Assembly: GCA_951802425.1 (NCBI GenBank)
Contig: OX637795.1
Span: 4,258,501-4,322,500, forward strand
Reading direction: 5' to 3'
DNA length: 64,000 nucleotides
Source of the DNA: Clavaria fumosa
Taxonomy: Eukaryota > Basidiomycota > Agaricomycetes > Agaricales > Clavariaceae
The position numbers and the translations under genes were made by a program. Positions 44,756-55,640 of this stretch are shown here, piece by piece. Within the stretch, counting starts at the first letter, position 1, and each line of letters starts with the position of its first letter. The notes beneath the pieces are model-generated. The model made no database searches and was not told the DNA's origin. It saw only the letters and a list, made by a program, of their open reading frames with translations.

Positions 44756-45955
44756 ATGGCTGAAGAAGACAATGAATACGAAGTCCAACTCCGGAAACTC
44801 CAGGTGGAGATGGAGATGTTGCAGGCGAACAAGGCGCGGAGGGAGAAGGAGGTGGCGGAGCGGAGGAGACGAGAGGAGGAGGAGGCGGAGATGAAACGGA
44901 GGGAGGAGGAAGCGGAGCGGAAACGGAGGGAGGAGGAAGCGGAGCGGAAACGGAAGGAGGAGGAGGCGGAGACGAGAAGGAAGGAGGAAGAGGCGGGGAA
45001 AAGAGCGCGGGAACGGAGGAAGGAGTTGGAGGCGGTGCGGGCCACAACGAAGCTGGTGGCCAGCGTGGAGGAGTCAGTCAACCTCCAGGAGGCGGCGGAG
45101 AAAGCGGTGCGGGAGCAGAAGGAGGAGGAGGCGTGGAGGAAGCGCGCAGCGGAGATCACGGAGGCCCAGGGGACCTCGGCCAGAGTAACGTGTGAGCGTT
45201 GCTCCCAGAAAAAACTGGTAGGTTCTCCTGTCTCCGCCGGAGTTCGCGCTAAAGTCTGGGCCAGGAATGGACGGGGCCGGCGAGAACTCGGAGTTGTGAC
45301 GAGTGCCGGGAGAAGTGGGTCGGGTGCATGTGGCCGGGGAAGGCGAAGGGCAAGGGAAAAGGAAAAGACAAGGGAAAGCGGGTCACGCGCCGGGGGACGA
45401 AGTCCGACGCCATGGTAGAGTCGGACTTGGATCGGAGGTCGGAGACGGAGGTGGAGGGCGAGCCGGAGGTGGAGGCAAGGCCGGTGAAGAAGCTCCGGGC
45501 CGAGGATTTCGAGCCGGAGCTGGACCTCCAGTCGACGAACTGGTTCCTCCGGGCCAACGCGGAGAAGAGCCATGAAGTCCGGATGCACTGGAACTCGATG
45601 GTGAAGGGGCTGGAGAAGATGACGAGGAGGTTGGAGGCAGCGATCGGGCAGGTGAGTCATTTCTGGGGCACCTGCAGAGTTCGGAACTGAACTCCAACAG
45701 CTCGTCCTGGACTTCGTCAAGCACCTCAACATGAACAAGATGATCACGGAGAGGGATCAGCTTGCGCAGGATAACTGGATCCTGCGGAGGGTGCTGGAGC
45801 GACAAGATCCGGAGATGGCCCGGGCGGTGGAGCAGGAGATCACGCGCTCCCGTCGTTCTTCGTTGATGGATGTCCGGCCGGAGGTGGGAGAAGGAGCGGA
45901 GCAGGAGATGGAGACGGAGGATGCAGAGGGGGAACCGGACTTAGGTCCGGTGTAA
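44756..45955 (+). CDS. Antisense accessory gene in gypsy element: coiled-coil, Cys-motif protein
   Basis: Three exons, all phase 0: 44756-45217, 45265-45651, 45701-45955 (stop TAA), giving 367 residues without a stop. Intron 1 is 45218-45264 (47 nt, GTAGGT...GGCCAG, branch-like GCTAAAG); intron 2 is 45652-45700 (49 nt, GTGAGT...CAACAG, branch-like ACTGAAC). The protein starts MAEEDNEYEVQLRKLQVEM, has an uninterrupted Glu/Arg/Lys coiled coil to about residue 125, then a cysteine cluster created across intron 1: CERCSQKKL|EWTG...CDECREKWVGC (C-x2-C ... C-x2-C-x5-C), a Lys/Gly-rich basic stretch, and a second helical region with DFVKHLNMNKMITERDQLAQ and an acidic tail. It ends 87 bp from the convergent pol stop. 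Function unknown; nucleic-acid or zinc binding is an inference from the cysteines and basic run. Confidence 0.8.
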
Positions 45956-46041
45956 ATTATTTCGTATATATATTTTTTTTGTGTTTTTGCGAATCGGATT
46001 TCCGTTGATTGGACTTCGTGTGAACTAAGTCCGAGTGAAGC

Positions 46042-49000
46042 CTAAACTCCGAGGGGTCCGGGTTTGTCGGGGTACGCGGAATGGAAGTCTGCGACGAGGT
46101 CTGGTGCGTGCTCAAGCTCCGTAGTGAGCAGCCAGGAAGTTTCTTCGTCGGTTCCTTCGTAACCTGTCCACCGGACCAAGTAGAGTAGCTTACAAGTCTT
46201 CCTCCGGTTGTCGTACTTAGAATCCAAAATCTCCGTGATCTCGAATTCCAGTTCTCCGTCGACAACTACTGGTTCCGGAGGGGGCTGGATCCGGTTCGGA
46301 ATTGTGTTGGCTGTTGCCAATTCCAGCATTGAAACATGGAATACTGGATGTACGGAGCGGAGGGTTTCCGGGAGTCGGAGAGTAAAGGAGCTTCGTCCGG
46401 CTTGAGCGATGATCTCATAAGGTCCGAGCATTTTCTCGCTTAGCTTTTTGGATGGTCGGGTGGTCCGGAAGAATTCCGCCTTGACAAAAACTTTGTTTCT
46501 GACGCGGAAATCCGGGGCCGGAATGCGATGCCGGTCAGCGGACTTTTGGTACCGCTGCTGCGCGGCAAGGATTTGTTGCCGGAGTACCTGGTGGAGTGTT
46601 TCCAGATCAGCAACATAAGTCCAGGCATGGGAGGAAGTCATGTCCTGGTCAACTCGGACGGAGATGTTCGGATGGTAACCTTTGTTAGCGAAGAACGGTG
46701 AAATTCCGGTCGTCTCGCTCGGAGCGTTGTTATATGCAAATTCTGCGAGCGGGAGGAGCTCGGACCAATCATCTTGCTGATAATTGCAGTAAGACCGGAG
46801 ATACTGCTCCAGTGTCTGATTCAACCGTTCAGTTTGACCATCTGCTTCCGGGTGATGTCCGGACGTGAAATGGAGAGTCATGTCGAGGGCTTTTCCGAGG
46901 GAGCGGAAAAAGTGAGAAACAAATTCCGGTCCGCGATCGGAGGTTACGTGTGAGGGAACTCCGTGCTTGGAGAAAACATGCTGGACGAAAAGTCCGGCAA
47001 GGTCCGTCGATGTAACCGTGTCGTAGGTCGGAGTAAAGATTCCTTGCTTGGAAAAGCGGTCAACGACGACAAGAATGGAATTAAATCTGTCGGATTGCAG
47101 GAGGTGTTCGATAAAGTCCATGGAAATTGAATTCCATGGTAATTCCGGGACCGGGAGTTGGTGGAGGAGACTGTAAGGCCGGTGCCTTCGGGTCTTCGAT
47201 CTGCTGCAGTTAGTACAGGAGTTGCAATACTCCGAAACAAAACTGTGAAGTCCGGGCCACATATACTCCCTTCGGATCAAATCCAGAGTCTTGTTTTGTC
47301 CGAAGTGTCCAGAAATCGGGTGGTCGTGCCTATACAGTAGGACACGGAGTCGGAGGTCGTTGGAGTCCAGAACGTATATCCGGTCATCCAGTCGCAGGAA
47401 GCCGGACGCATCTACAGTCCACCGGGGATTATCTCCGGTGCCAGAGAGGACTTTGTCCAGGCGTGTGCTTGCGACCGGATCATCGCGGAGCGAGTTCCGG
47501 ATGTCGGTTCGGAGTTTTTCCTCGTCCATGACAAGGACAGATCGGAGTACGAGTCCTTCGAGGGAAGTTGCTTGGAGGGAGGTGGCCAGCTGTTCGGAGT
47601 TGAAAATCGGTCGGAGGTTTTGCGGATTTACGCTGGTGTAGCCACTATCTCCCTCTTTGGGGTAAACGTCCCATCGTCGGGTGAGGGTGTTGGGTTTTGT
47701 TCCTAGTTTTCCGGGGCGGAATCGGATAACCATATTGAAACCGGAGAGGAATTCCGACCACCGGGCCTGTCTCCGAGACAAAGTCCGGGTAGTTCCGAAG
47801 TATTCCAGGTTTTTATGGTCTGTAATAACGTGGACCGGAATAGCGGAACCTTCGAGGTAGTGACGCCACTCACCGAATGCCTCGAATATGGCCAGGAGTT
47901 CCTTGTCGTGGGTGTTGTAGTTCAACTCCGCGTCGTGGAGCGTCCGGGAGTGAAAAGCGACTGGATGAATTTCTCCAGGTGGCGATTCCACAGAGAGTAT
48001 CACGGCGACTGCGTAGTCCGAAGCATCTGTTTCCACAATTATAGGGACATTGGGGACGAAGTTCGCCAGTATCGGGGCTGAGGTAAAAGCTGTCTTCAGG
48101 GTGTCGAAGGCTTCCCGGCAGTTGGGATTGAAGTTCCAGATGGAGGACTTCCGCATGAGTCGAGTAAGAGGGACGACGATGTCGGAGTACCGGAAGACGA
48201 ATCTCCGGTAGAAGTTGGCGAATCCGAGGAAGGACTGGACATCCTTCACTTTCCGGGGCTCCGGCCATTCCGTAATGGCTTTCACCTTCGCCGGGTCCAT
48301 CGCGAGTCCTTCTGGAGAGAGCAGGAAACCTAGGTACTCAACTCGTTCAGTATGGAAGAAGCATTTTCCTGCGTGAGCGAAAAGTACGTTGGCGCGTAGG
48401 CGCCGGAATACTTCTCGGACATGCTGTACGTGCGACTCCAGGTTGTCGGAGTATACCAGGATGTCGTCCAGGTAGACGATCATAAATTTATCCAGGAGGT
48501 CGGAAAACACATCGTTTACGAAGTGTTGAAATGCCGCAGGGGCGTTAGTAAGTCCGAAGGGCATAACGCACCATTTGAACGAACCATACCGGGTCCGGAA
48601 GGCGGTTTTCCATTCATCACCTTCTGCGATCCGGACCAGATGGTAGGCATGCCGGAGATCGATCTTGGTGTAAACCTTCGCAGTTCCGGCTACGTCCAGC
48701 AGATCACGGGTCAGGGGGATCGGGTATCGGTTTTTCCAGGTGATCTGGTTAAGGGCTCGGAAGTCCATGCATAGCCGGAGACTTCCATCCTTTTTCCAGA
48801 TGAATAAAACAGGAGCTCCATGGGAAGAGCTAGTTGGGCGGATAAATCCAATGCGGAGATGTTCATCGAGGAAATCCCACAGTGTACGGAGCTCCATCTG
48901 GGAGAGGGAATATATCAGCCCATGGGGCGGAGTTTTACCTTCTTCCAGATTAATCCGGAGGTCGTACGGTCGATGCGGAGCTAGGGTGTCCGCTTTCGTC

Positions 49001-49740
49001 TTGCTGAACACATCAGCGAAGTCGTGATATTCCTCCGGGACGGAGGACAGGTCCACCGGTTCGGTTGCGACGGAGCGGACGGATGTTTCGTCACCAAAGT
49101 GGTGCAGCATGAAAGTCCGAGATCCCGTTGACTCGGAGATCTTGGAAAATTTAGCTGCGTTGACAAAACGAATCTCCAGGTGCCGTGGTGGTGATTTTGG
49201 AGGGGGAGTGAGGACGGTAGTTCCCACTTTTGGAGTCGGGGTTTGGGTGTTGGAGGTCGGATTTGATGTTCGGGAATACTTCGGTGTCCGGAATTCGATA
49301 CTGCCTCTTACCCAGTCAACCAACGGGTTGTAGCAGGTGAGCCAGTTATATCCGAGGACAGCGGAGTTGGCGGGATCCATTCAGGCTACCAAGAATTCGA
49401 TATCGAAAAGTTCTCCAGTAGGGAATTGGACGGAGAGAGTGAGTGTGGATTTGACAATGTCCGTAGAGGAGCCATCAAAGAGGCGGAGTGACATGGGGGA
49501 AATCGGAGTTGTCCGGAGTTTGTGTTTCTTGACGAACTCGGGACTTATGAAACAATGCGACGACCCGGAATCAACCAGGGTCCGGAAATACGGAGAACAA
49601 TCTATATTCGGAGCAGACAGAGTTATGTACAAGGAGTCAGACGAAGGGGAAATGGCAGATGTGCCGAGGCAGAACTCGTAACGTGCACTGGCTGGGGCGG
49701 CGTGGTCCTCCGGTAGTGCGGACTTCGAAGGGCTGCTCAC
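46042..49740 (-). CDS. Pol: protease, RT, RNase H, integrase, chromodomain (one in-frame TGA)
   Basis: Lies in the -1 frame relative to gag, overlapping its stop. Protease region with TLVDSGSSHCFISPEF (about 49545-49590) is followed in the same frame by TGA at 49381-49383, then 1112 open codons: LGYNWLTCYNPLVDW, RT (LCMDFRALNQITWKNRYPIP about 48740; WCVMPFGLTNAPAAFQHFV about 48540; MIVYLDDILVYS about 48455-48490), RNase H (VETDASDYAVAVILS about 48010; ITDHKNLEYF about 47815), integrase (HDHPISGHFGQNKTLDLIRR...CNSCTNCSRSK about 47200-47330; DFIEHL, TSDRGPEFV, ADGQTERLNQTLEQY) and chromodomain (FEITEILDSKYDNRR...YLVRWTGYEG about 46140-46250). The TGA sits between LVA and MDP where related proteins are continuous; it is probably a nonsense mutation (CGA to TGA is possible), though readthrough cannot be excluded. 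Confidence 0.93.
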
Positions 49741-50891
49741 GAGTTTTTTGCCCGAGCAGCCGCAGCCTTAACCTCCGGAACTGTGTCGGAGGTCGTGACG
49801 GTCCGGGCTTTCTTGCCCTGCGTGTTCCGGGACTTCGGGCAGTCCTTCGCAACATGTCCGGTTCCTCCGCAAACGAGGCAGAGGTTGTTGTCAAAGCGGT
49901 GTTTCCATTCCTCCGGAGTTAGCTTTCCATCTTTGCCGATCTTATTATCCTTCGGGGGATTGGTCTTTCGTGCGGATCTGGAGGCGTTCGATGCTGCTCC
50001 GGAGTTGTTGGCAGGTTTGTTTCCTCCGGACGATTGTCCGGGGTTATTTGCTTGGCGGGGCTTGTTGTCGGATTTGGCGGGTGCGTTGCGGGAACGTTCG
50101 CCTTGACGTTCCCAGTATCGCGCATCGATGTCCTGGCAGGGTTTGCACAGGACGGGGAGGGAAGTCGGTTTCCCGACTTGGGAAATCTCGTCCTTGAGGC
50201 GGTTCAGGAGTCCGCGGTAATAGTTGTGCCGGAGCGCGGCTTCGTCCCATCGGAGCCGCACAGCTATCCGGTTAAACTCGACGTTGTACATCGTGATCCG
50301 TTGGGAGTCCTTCATGTGGAGGCGGTCGAGTTCGGCCTCCGCATCTCCGACGGGATCGTGCGGTCCGAAGTTATCCTGGAGTTCCTGGACAAATAGATTC
50401 CAGTTGGAAATCCAGTCGGCGTCCGGGGCTTCGCCTAGGAGAGCGGGTTCGAACCATTCGAGAGCGGTTCCCTGCAGGAAGGAGATGGCAAAGTTTATCT
50501 TCACCGAGTCCTCGCTGAAAGTCTTCAGGCGGTCTCGGAAGTTCAATTCGCATTGAACCAAGAAACTACGGAGTTTCTTGGAGTTGGAACCGTTGAACGG
50601 TTCCGGTTCCTTGACGCAGGAAGACGGGGAACCTCGTTCCTTGGTGGATGCGGCCAAGGCACGGATCGCGTCCGCGAGGTTCGGGGCTTCGGGGTCGGGT
50701 TCGGATAACGGGGAGTCGGGCTGTTCAGCCGGAGGAGATCGGGATCGGGTTTCGCATGGGGCGGGTACGGTTGGTTCGTCCCCCTCGCCAGGAGGGGTCG
50801 GGTTGATTAGTTCTCCGAGGTCGGACCCACCAGGGGTCGTCGGCTTGGCGCTTGGGCGCAAACGGGCACTGCATCGGGGAGGTTCGGACAT
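49737..50891 (-). CDS. Gag (capsid/nucleocapsid)
   Basis: 384 codons, MSEPPRCSARLRPSAKPTTP at the start, an acidic Pro/Ser-rich head, then a capsid-like domain (FNGSNSKKLRSFLVQCELNF, WEDxx-type helix region FLQGTALEWFEPALLG, RLHMKDSQRITMYNVEFNRI), a Lys/Asn-rich linker and one zinc knuckle CLVCGGTGHVAKDC (CX2CX4HX4C, about 49850-49890). Stop TGA at 49737-49739. Intact. It begins 31 bp from the 5' LTR, so the leader is very short. Confidence 0.93.
   Translation of the reverse strand: MSEPPRCSARLRPSAKPTTPGGSDLGELINPTPPGEGDEPTVPAPCETRSRSPPAEQPDSPLSEPDPEAPNLADAIRALAASTKERGSPSSCVKEPEPFNGSNSKKLRSFLVQCELNFRDRLKTFSEDSVKINFAISFLQGTALEWFEPALLGEAPDADWISNWNLFVQELQDNFGPHDPVGDAEAELDRLHMKDSQRITMYNVEFNRIAVRLRWDEAALRHNYYRGLLNRLKDEISQVGKPTSLPVLCKPCQDIDARYWERQGERSRNAPAKSDNKPRQANNPGQSSGGNKPANNSGAASNASRSARKTNPPKDNKIGKDGKLTPEEWKHRFDNNLCLVCGGTGHVAKDCPKSRNTQGKKARTVTTSDTVPEVKAAAARAKNS
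49743..49749 (-). promoter_or_regulatory. -1 frameshift slippery heptamer A_AAA_AAC at gag/pol junction
   Basis: In gag frame the minus strand reads GCA AAA AAC TCG TGA: heptamer A AAA AAC, one codon before the gag stop. A -1 slip enters the protease/pol frame (AAA AAA CTC GTG AGC), which is open from there. A_AAA_AAC is an established, efficient -1 site in retroviruses. A small stem TCCG/CGGA lies about 20 nt downstream; no convincing pseudoknot was identified by eye. Confidence 0.8.
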
Positions 50892-50922
50892 TATGATCGC
50901 AGAGTGGTCAGTCTGATTATAC

Positions 50923-51668
50923 TGTTACGTCTATGCCGCGGGGGTCGGGCGGAGTAAAGTCCGGGCGGAAATAACAAAGTCCGGTGGGGAACAATAAAGT
51001 CCGCGTGAGAGTAACAAGGTCCGGGTGCGACAGAGCAAACCGGAGTTTGGACGGAGTTGGACTTAGGTTTGGACGAGACTTGGCGAACGTATTGAAATGA
51101 TGCCCTCTGCGGATCAGTGTCTCGGATTTCAGGAGAAGTCAGGAGACGGGTTTCAGGCAATGCGGAGTAGAGTGTGAGTAGGCGGGGTTGATAATCAGAC
51201 TGGCTAGACAAAGCCGTAATCTACGAGTACTTATACAAAAGTCCGGGGCGATGCTAGCAACGGAGATAACTCCGGTACAACTACGGAATCAGTTCGTAGC
51301 TACAGAGTAATGTCTGGGAGTCAGGAAATAAACTAAACTACGGGACTACAAGACGGAGACGGAATCTGATTGGGACAAAGGGTAAACTACTAACTATGAT
51401 GTACAGGCGTTTCCGGGAGTCCATCAAATTGTCCGGGCGACAGGTCCGGGGCAGGACCAGTTCCTGGTTGCCCGAGGCAACAGCAACTAGTGCAGACATC
51501 AGTTGGTGGCCCTTCAGGCACACTTCCTGATCCTGCGCTATGTCGCGCAAGTGAAGTCCGGCGCTCTGGACATAGGTCCGAGAGCCCGGAGTTGCGATTG
51601 GGGGTCCGGAGACCGCCGGAGAAGGCCGGAGAAGGCCGGAGAATAGTCCGGTTGGCACGGGCGTGACA
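50923..51668 (-). repeat. 5' LTR (right) of the 7.9-kb gypsy element
   Basis: 746 bp, ends followed by TSD ATAAC (51669-51673). On the minus strand it ends ...TAACA, followed by the presumed primer-binding region GTATAATCAGACTGACC, which I could not assign to a tRNA. Confidence 0.95.
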
Positions 51669-52900
51669 ATAACTGAGTATCGCATGGAACATCTCCTTGT
51701 CCACAAAATTATTAATATCGAAGTCTTTTCCCAAGTCCATACTATTGTCCTTCGTCAGCGCAGGATCTGCATACCGTCCGAACTTAGGTACAAGCTGGAC
51801 AACTTGTTGGATATTGTGCAGGAGGAGAATGTCCCCCAACGGGGCATGATTGAAGCGGAACTGACGGGTAACAACAAACATGTCAATACCTGGCTCAGGA
51901 ACATGGATCCGCTCGCCGTCTGGACTGTGCGCAACATGATGATGGGAATACCGAAAATATTGGCCATAAAAGAGGAGAGGAGCATTTGCATTTGAGTGAG
52001 GCATGACTGGTTGGAAAATCATACAGACTTGCACAGCGGTGTGAGCTGCACCTGTGGTGCGAAGTATCAACATAAGAGACTTCAGATATTAGGAGGATTG
52101 ACGCACCGGCGTATGAGGTAGAATTAATTATGTCAGATATATCCCGATCCACAGAAATGATAACAGTATTGCAGCGGCCGTGAGGCAGCTTATCATCAGG
52201 GGGTAGAGCCTGCACAGTTGAAGAGGGGCATACGATTTCTGGGTCTTGGACCGATCTGTGCTGGATCTTGAGGTTGAACCAGATATTCAGTTTCTGGAAT
52301 GGAAGAGTGCAGTTGACACCGCAAAGGCACTGACCACGCCTATCAGAGTACGATCGTCCAGAGTAGAAGTCACCAAGAGCACCTCGGAAATCAGGGATGC
52401 GAAAGTGACAAGCAGCATCTTCGATGGTAATTGCTGACAGATGTGGAGAGTGATTGAGATAAAGAGCAATAGAACCATTGTCGCTAAGAATGCTGCGGTT
52501 ATTTGTGAAGAAATTCCGTGGGAGTCTTGGACCTCTAACTAGTTTATCATCAGGGCGGATGTGAGCGATCCAGGCAGCTTCAGGATAGGATGATGCCATG
52601 AAGCCTTCCTCTCTCCGCATCTCATTCAATAGATTGACACCACTATCCTTCAGGAGGATGAATAAACGAAAGAAACGCCGCTTCTCATCACGATCAAGAT
52701 ATCAACAACACTGCTTGTGAAAATCAACATGGTTTGAGTGGTGGTAGGGATTTTTCGCATGTGTGATATGGCACCGTTCGGTGACATCGCTTGTCCATTG
52801 GTATACGGCGCCCATGGCGCGTATACTCCGTATTACTTGCTGCATTGTCTCAAGTTTTGGTATGTTGAAATGCGGGATGGGTCCCCTTTTTCCACGCCGA
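51669..52900 (-). pseudogene. Plavaka-type transposase, C-terminal part, interrupted
   Basis: Minus strand, starting at 52900 in mid-protein: RRGKRGPIPHFNIPKLETMQ, VIRSIRAMGAVYQWTSDVTE, TGA at 52702-52704 (context QCC*YLDRDEK, Arg expected), PFQKLNIWFNLKIQHRS, VSTVQALPP-like region, then an intron 52052-52106 (55 nt, GTGCGT...CCACAG) joining YAG to AAHTAVQVCMIF in frame, PLGDILLLHNIQQVVQLVPK, FGRYADPALTKDNSMD and FVDKEMFHAILSY. Across the gypsy insertion the frame continues at 43800 as Q-stop (TAG 43790-43792). These blocks are characteristic of the Plavaka transposase family of basidiomycetes. The N-terminal half is missing: the frame stops at 52900/52901 where an LTR-like sequence begins. 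Doubly disrupted plus a nonsense codon, so inactive. Confidence 0.75.
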
Positions 52901-54386
52901 TGTCAGGACCCATTCAATTTTCCTTTACCCAAGCCGACTCCACCAACATCTACGGCCCTCCTGACGACCCTCTACCACCTCGCGTACCCCTCTACCCACT
53001 TCCGAAACCCGCTATCTCCTTCTGGAAACCTCTCCAACCTCCCCCACGCTCACACAACACTCGCGACCACCATGCTGTACTCGCGACGCTTCCTACTACT
53101 TCACCCTATGTGCATACTTCGCCCAGATCCACCAATCCTACGTGCGACACACTGATTCGCGTTTACTTCCACCAGCACGTGACTTGCCGAGCGGCACCCC
53201 CAGCGCTACCACTACCAGTGCCAATACATTACCAGCGTTATGACCGTTACTTGCGTTACCAGCGTTACCCATGTGACTAACTGCCTGTAGGTCACCTGCG
53301 TCACTAGCGTCACCCACATGATCGCTCTTATGATCTTGTGACCTTAACACTCAAACGCGCCACCAACAGTCAGCTGTATGTACACTTCAAATATGCGTCC
53401 CTTCTTCTCCTCAGTCGTCTATAATTACGTTACTTATGATCTGAGAATCCCTCCGTAGTTATAGCGACGTATATACTTATTTAACTAGGTTGCGACTTGT
53501 GACAAGTCATCTTCGCAACCTTACCTATGCATACCTGACCCCTTGCGACCTTAGTAGAACATGCGCCTAGTCACTTTACGACTAAACATAACCCATACTA
53601 CTATAGTCTTGTCGCCTGGCGACCTCTGTACTTTCCCTTTTTTGTTATACTCTCTGTACGCACGTATATAAGTCTCGCATGTACTTCTCGTACTGTAGAC
53701 TTGATATTGACGCACATTGGTTTAAGCTTGAGGCTAGTACACCCTTTGAGCTTGGAACCACCATGATTGATTGGTCTTGTCTCTCTTGGTGACCACAAGA
53801 TCGCCAAGACACACACTACTCTGTTCTAACTCACCCTCTGCATTCCAACAACTTGCGCGATCTAAGTATTCTCTGTTATTCGTCTTGGTACTGATCTTGG
53901 AACCCTACAGGTTCACTCGTTGGTTGGCAAAGTCATCGCCTTCACCGACACATTTCTCAACACTGTCGCAACCACCGCGATCCTTCCAACATTCTCTATT
54001 TCTTTCACCTTGTCTTTTTCCTTCTCTACGCTTTGTCGGTCGACCTCGCGACCTTCTCAGCATTATCACTTTCCCCCACCTCGTCTATTCCTTTCTTCAC
54101 GCTTCATTGGTTGACTTCGCGACCCTCTCAGCATCACCCATTTCCCCCCTCCTTGTCAATTTCCTCCTTTACGCTTCGTCTACTGACTTCGCAACCTTCC
54201 CAACGACGTCTTCCTCCTCTATACTTATCTTTCTTCGCTCTTACATCTTCTCAGACGTCTTCACGACCTTCCAGGACTGAGCATTCTCGACTGTGCTCAA
54301 CAGTTGATTGGTCTTAGTGAGTTTCCAGCATAGGTCACCAACAAGTCGATCTCCGGCACTACTATCGAGACAGGACAGGCCCTAAC
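52901..54386 (+). repeat. Probable 5' LTR of a decayed gypsy element
   Basis: Starts TGTCAGGACCCATTC exactly where the Plavaka-type frame is cut and is taken to end GGCCCTAACA at 54386 (1486 bp). It contains TATATAA at 53665-53671, a plausible promoter, and a cluster of GTTACC/GTCACC words at 53220-53320. A gag-like pseudogene follows about 430 bp downstream. No second copy is in the window, so the boundaries are inferred from TG...CA, the interruption point and the downstream gag. Confidence 0.5.
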
Positions 54387-54819
54387 ATAATATCAAGTCT
54401 ACCCCTCACCCCACCACTCAACACCTGGATAACACAAACCATTATGTCTTCCAGTCACACTCCTCCCCAACCAACCACTCATCACTTTCAGACATGCACA
54501 GGTAGCCGCGCAATTACTCCAATGATCTTGGAGACTACTTGCGAGCCGCCTACCACCATTCAAGAGTGACCTGCGTCCGTCGTTCAATCACAGCCCGAAG
54601 ACCCCGCCCAAATCGCACCTAGCCACGCCTTGTCCCCATGCGAAGAAGCCAAGACCCTCGTGGAGCAGTTCGGCTACCCGCGCTTCAACCGCCCTTGCCA
54701 CCGTACTTACCAAATTCTCAACAATACTCGCTGCCAATACAAAACCAGAACTCTTGATGAAGAATTAGCATATCTCATTGAGACGACGAATCTCTACGAG
54801 GCATTGGTACGATTAACAG

Positions 54820-55640
54820 ATGGATTCTGAGCTAACCCGCAGAACCGACTCTACGAGAGTCAATGCCAGTATCCATGCACTACCGACCGAGGAGCCCTGT
54901 CTCCCCCCGACCTGGATACCCCCTCGCAACCTCCGAGAGTCACCCAGCCTACAAGAGGACCCCGAGACATGGCCCCACTTTTCCAAGTCACAGCACAATC
55001 CCTGCAGAACTTTGCCAACCCTGCTGCGCCCAACGAGCGACCCGCCATTGTCTCCAGGATCCCTAGGTACACCGCCCCTCGCAGCAGCTGGCCTACGTGG
55101 ACGCAGCCAGCCACTACTCCGAGTAGGGCACTCCCTTGCGACCCTATAGGGACTGAGGCAATGCTTCAACCTGCCCCTTGCCTCGAGATTCCGGTCGAGC
55201 CCTTCCGTATTCCACAACCAGAAGCGCGACCAGTACCCCAGATGGAGATGCGACCAGCATCTCGCCCTCCGTCACAGGCTGAAGCCCCACAGGTCCCTCT
55301 GGTCCCCCCTATGCCTCCACACCCCGCCGCCGCGCTTTGAGATGAGGCCCCTGGTACCCACCACCACCATTACTATTACCAGGCCCCTCCCTCTGAAGGA
55401 CCATCGGCCCAAGACGCCTTCACTTGAGAATCCAAGCTCGACCCCAGATGTCCCGAACTGTTCAATGGTCGTGACTGACGCAAGTGGAAACCTTTCATCA
55501 CGGAATGCCTAATGACTTTCTTTGCCAAGCCCATAACCTTCCAAGGAGATCACAAGAGGGTTACTTTCACCACCTCTTACCTCACGGACACCGCGCAGAG
55601 CCACTACACCTCCCTCCTTCAATTCAATGCCAAACACCTG
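54820..55640 (+). pseudogene. Decayed gypsy gag fragment
   Basis: From about 54970 one frame carries a Pro-rich region and then, after 55338, DEAPGTHHHHYYYQAPPSEG, SKLDPRCPELFNGRD*RKWK and FITECLMTFFAKPITFQGD, TSYLTDTAQSHYTSLLQFN (to about 55627), a gag/capsid block common in basidiomycete gypsy elements. It is broken by TGA at 55338-55340, 55425-55427 and 55476-55478; the last replaces an expected Trp (GRDWRKW). The homology stops abruptly at about 55640. Confidence 0.7.

Larger units (their letters stand above)
43801..51668 (-). mobile_element. Complete Ty3/gypsy chromovirus with an extra antisense gene
   Basis: 7868 bp with two 746-bp LTRs (43801-44546 and 50923-51668), both bounded by TGTTACGTC...GACA on the plus strand, and a perfect 5-bp TSD ATAAC (43796-43800, 51669-51673). 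Gag and pol are on the minus strand; the polypurine tract (minus GAGAGGGAGAT) abuts the 3' LTR at 44547-44560. LTRs differ at 21 positions (about 97% identity), 16 of them CpG transitions. The insertion lies inside the last codons of a Plavaka-type transposase gene. Between pol and the 3' LTR lies an opposite-strand, intron-containing gene (44756-45955). Confidence 0.97.

Noticed and set aside
45652..45679. A 28-nt intron ending GCAGAG in the antisense gene
   Set aside because: Too short for a fungal spliceosomal intron; using the next AG (45700) gives a 49-nt intron with a branch-like ACTGAAC in the same frame.
44416..45747. 443-codon minus-strand frame across the LTR boundary and antisense gene
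   Set aside because: Pro/Ser-rich complement of the plus-strand coiled-coil exons; crosses the LTR edge and has no family motifs, whereas the plus strand has phase-consistent introns and a TATA box.
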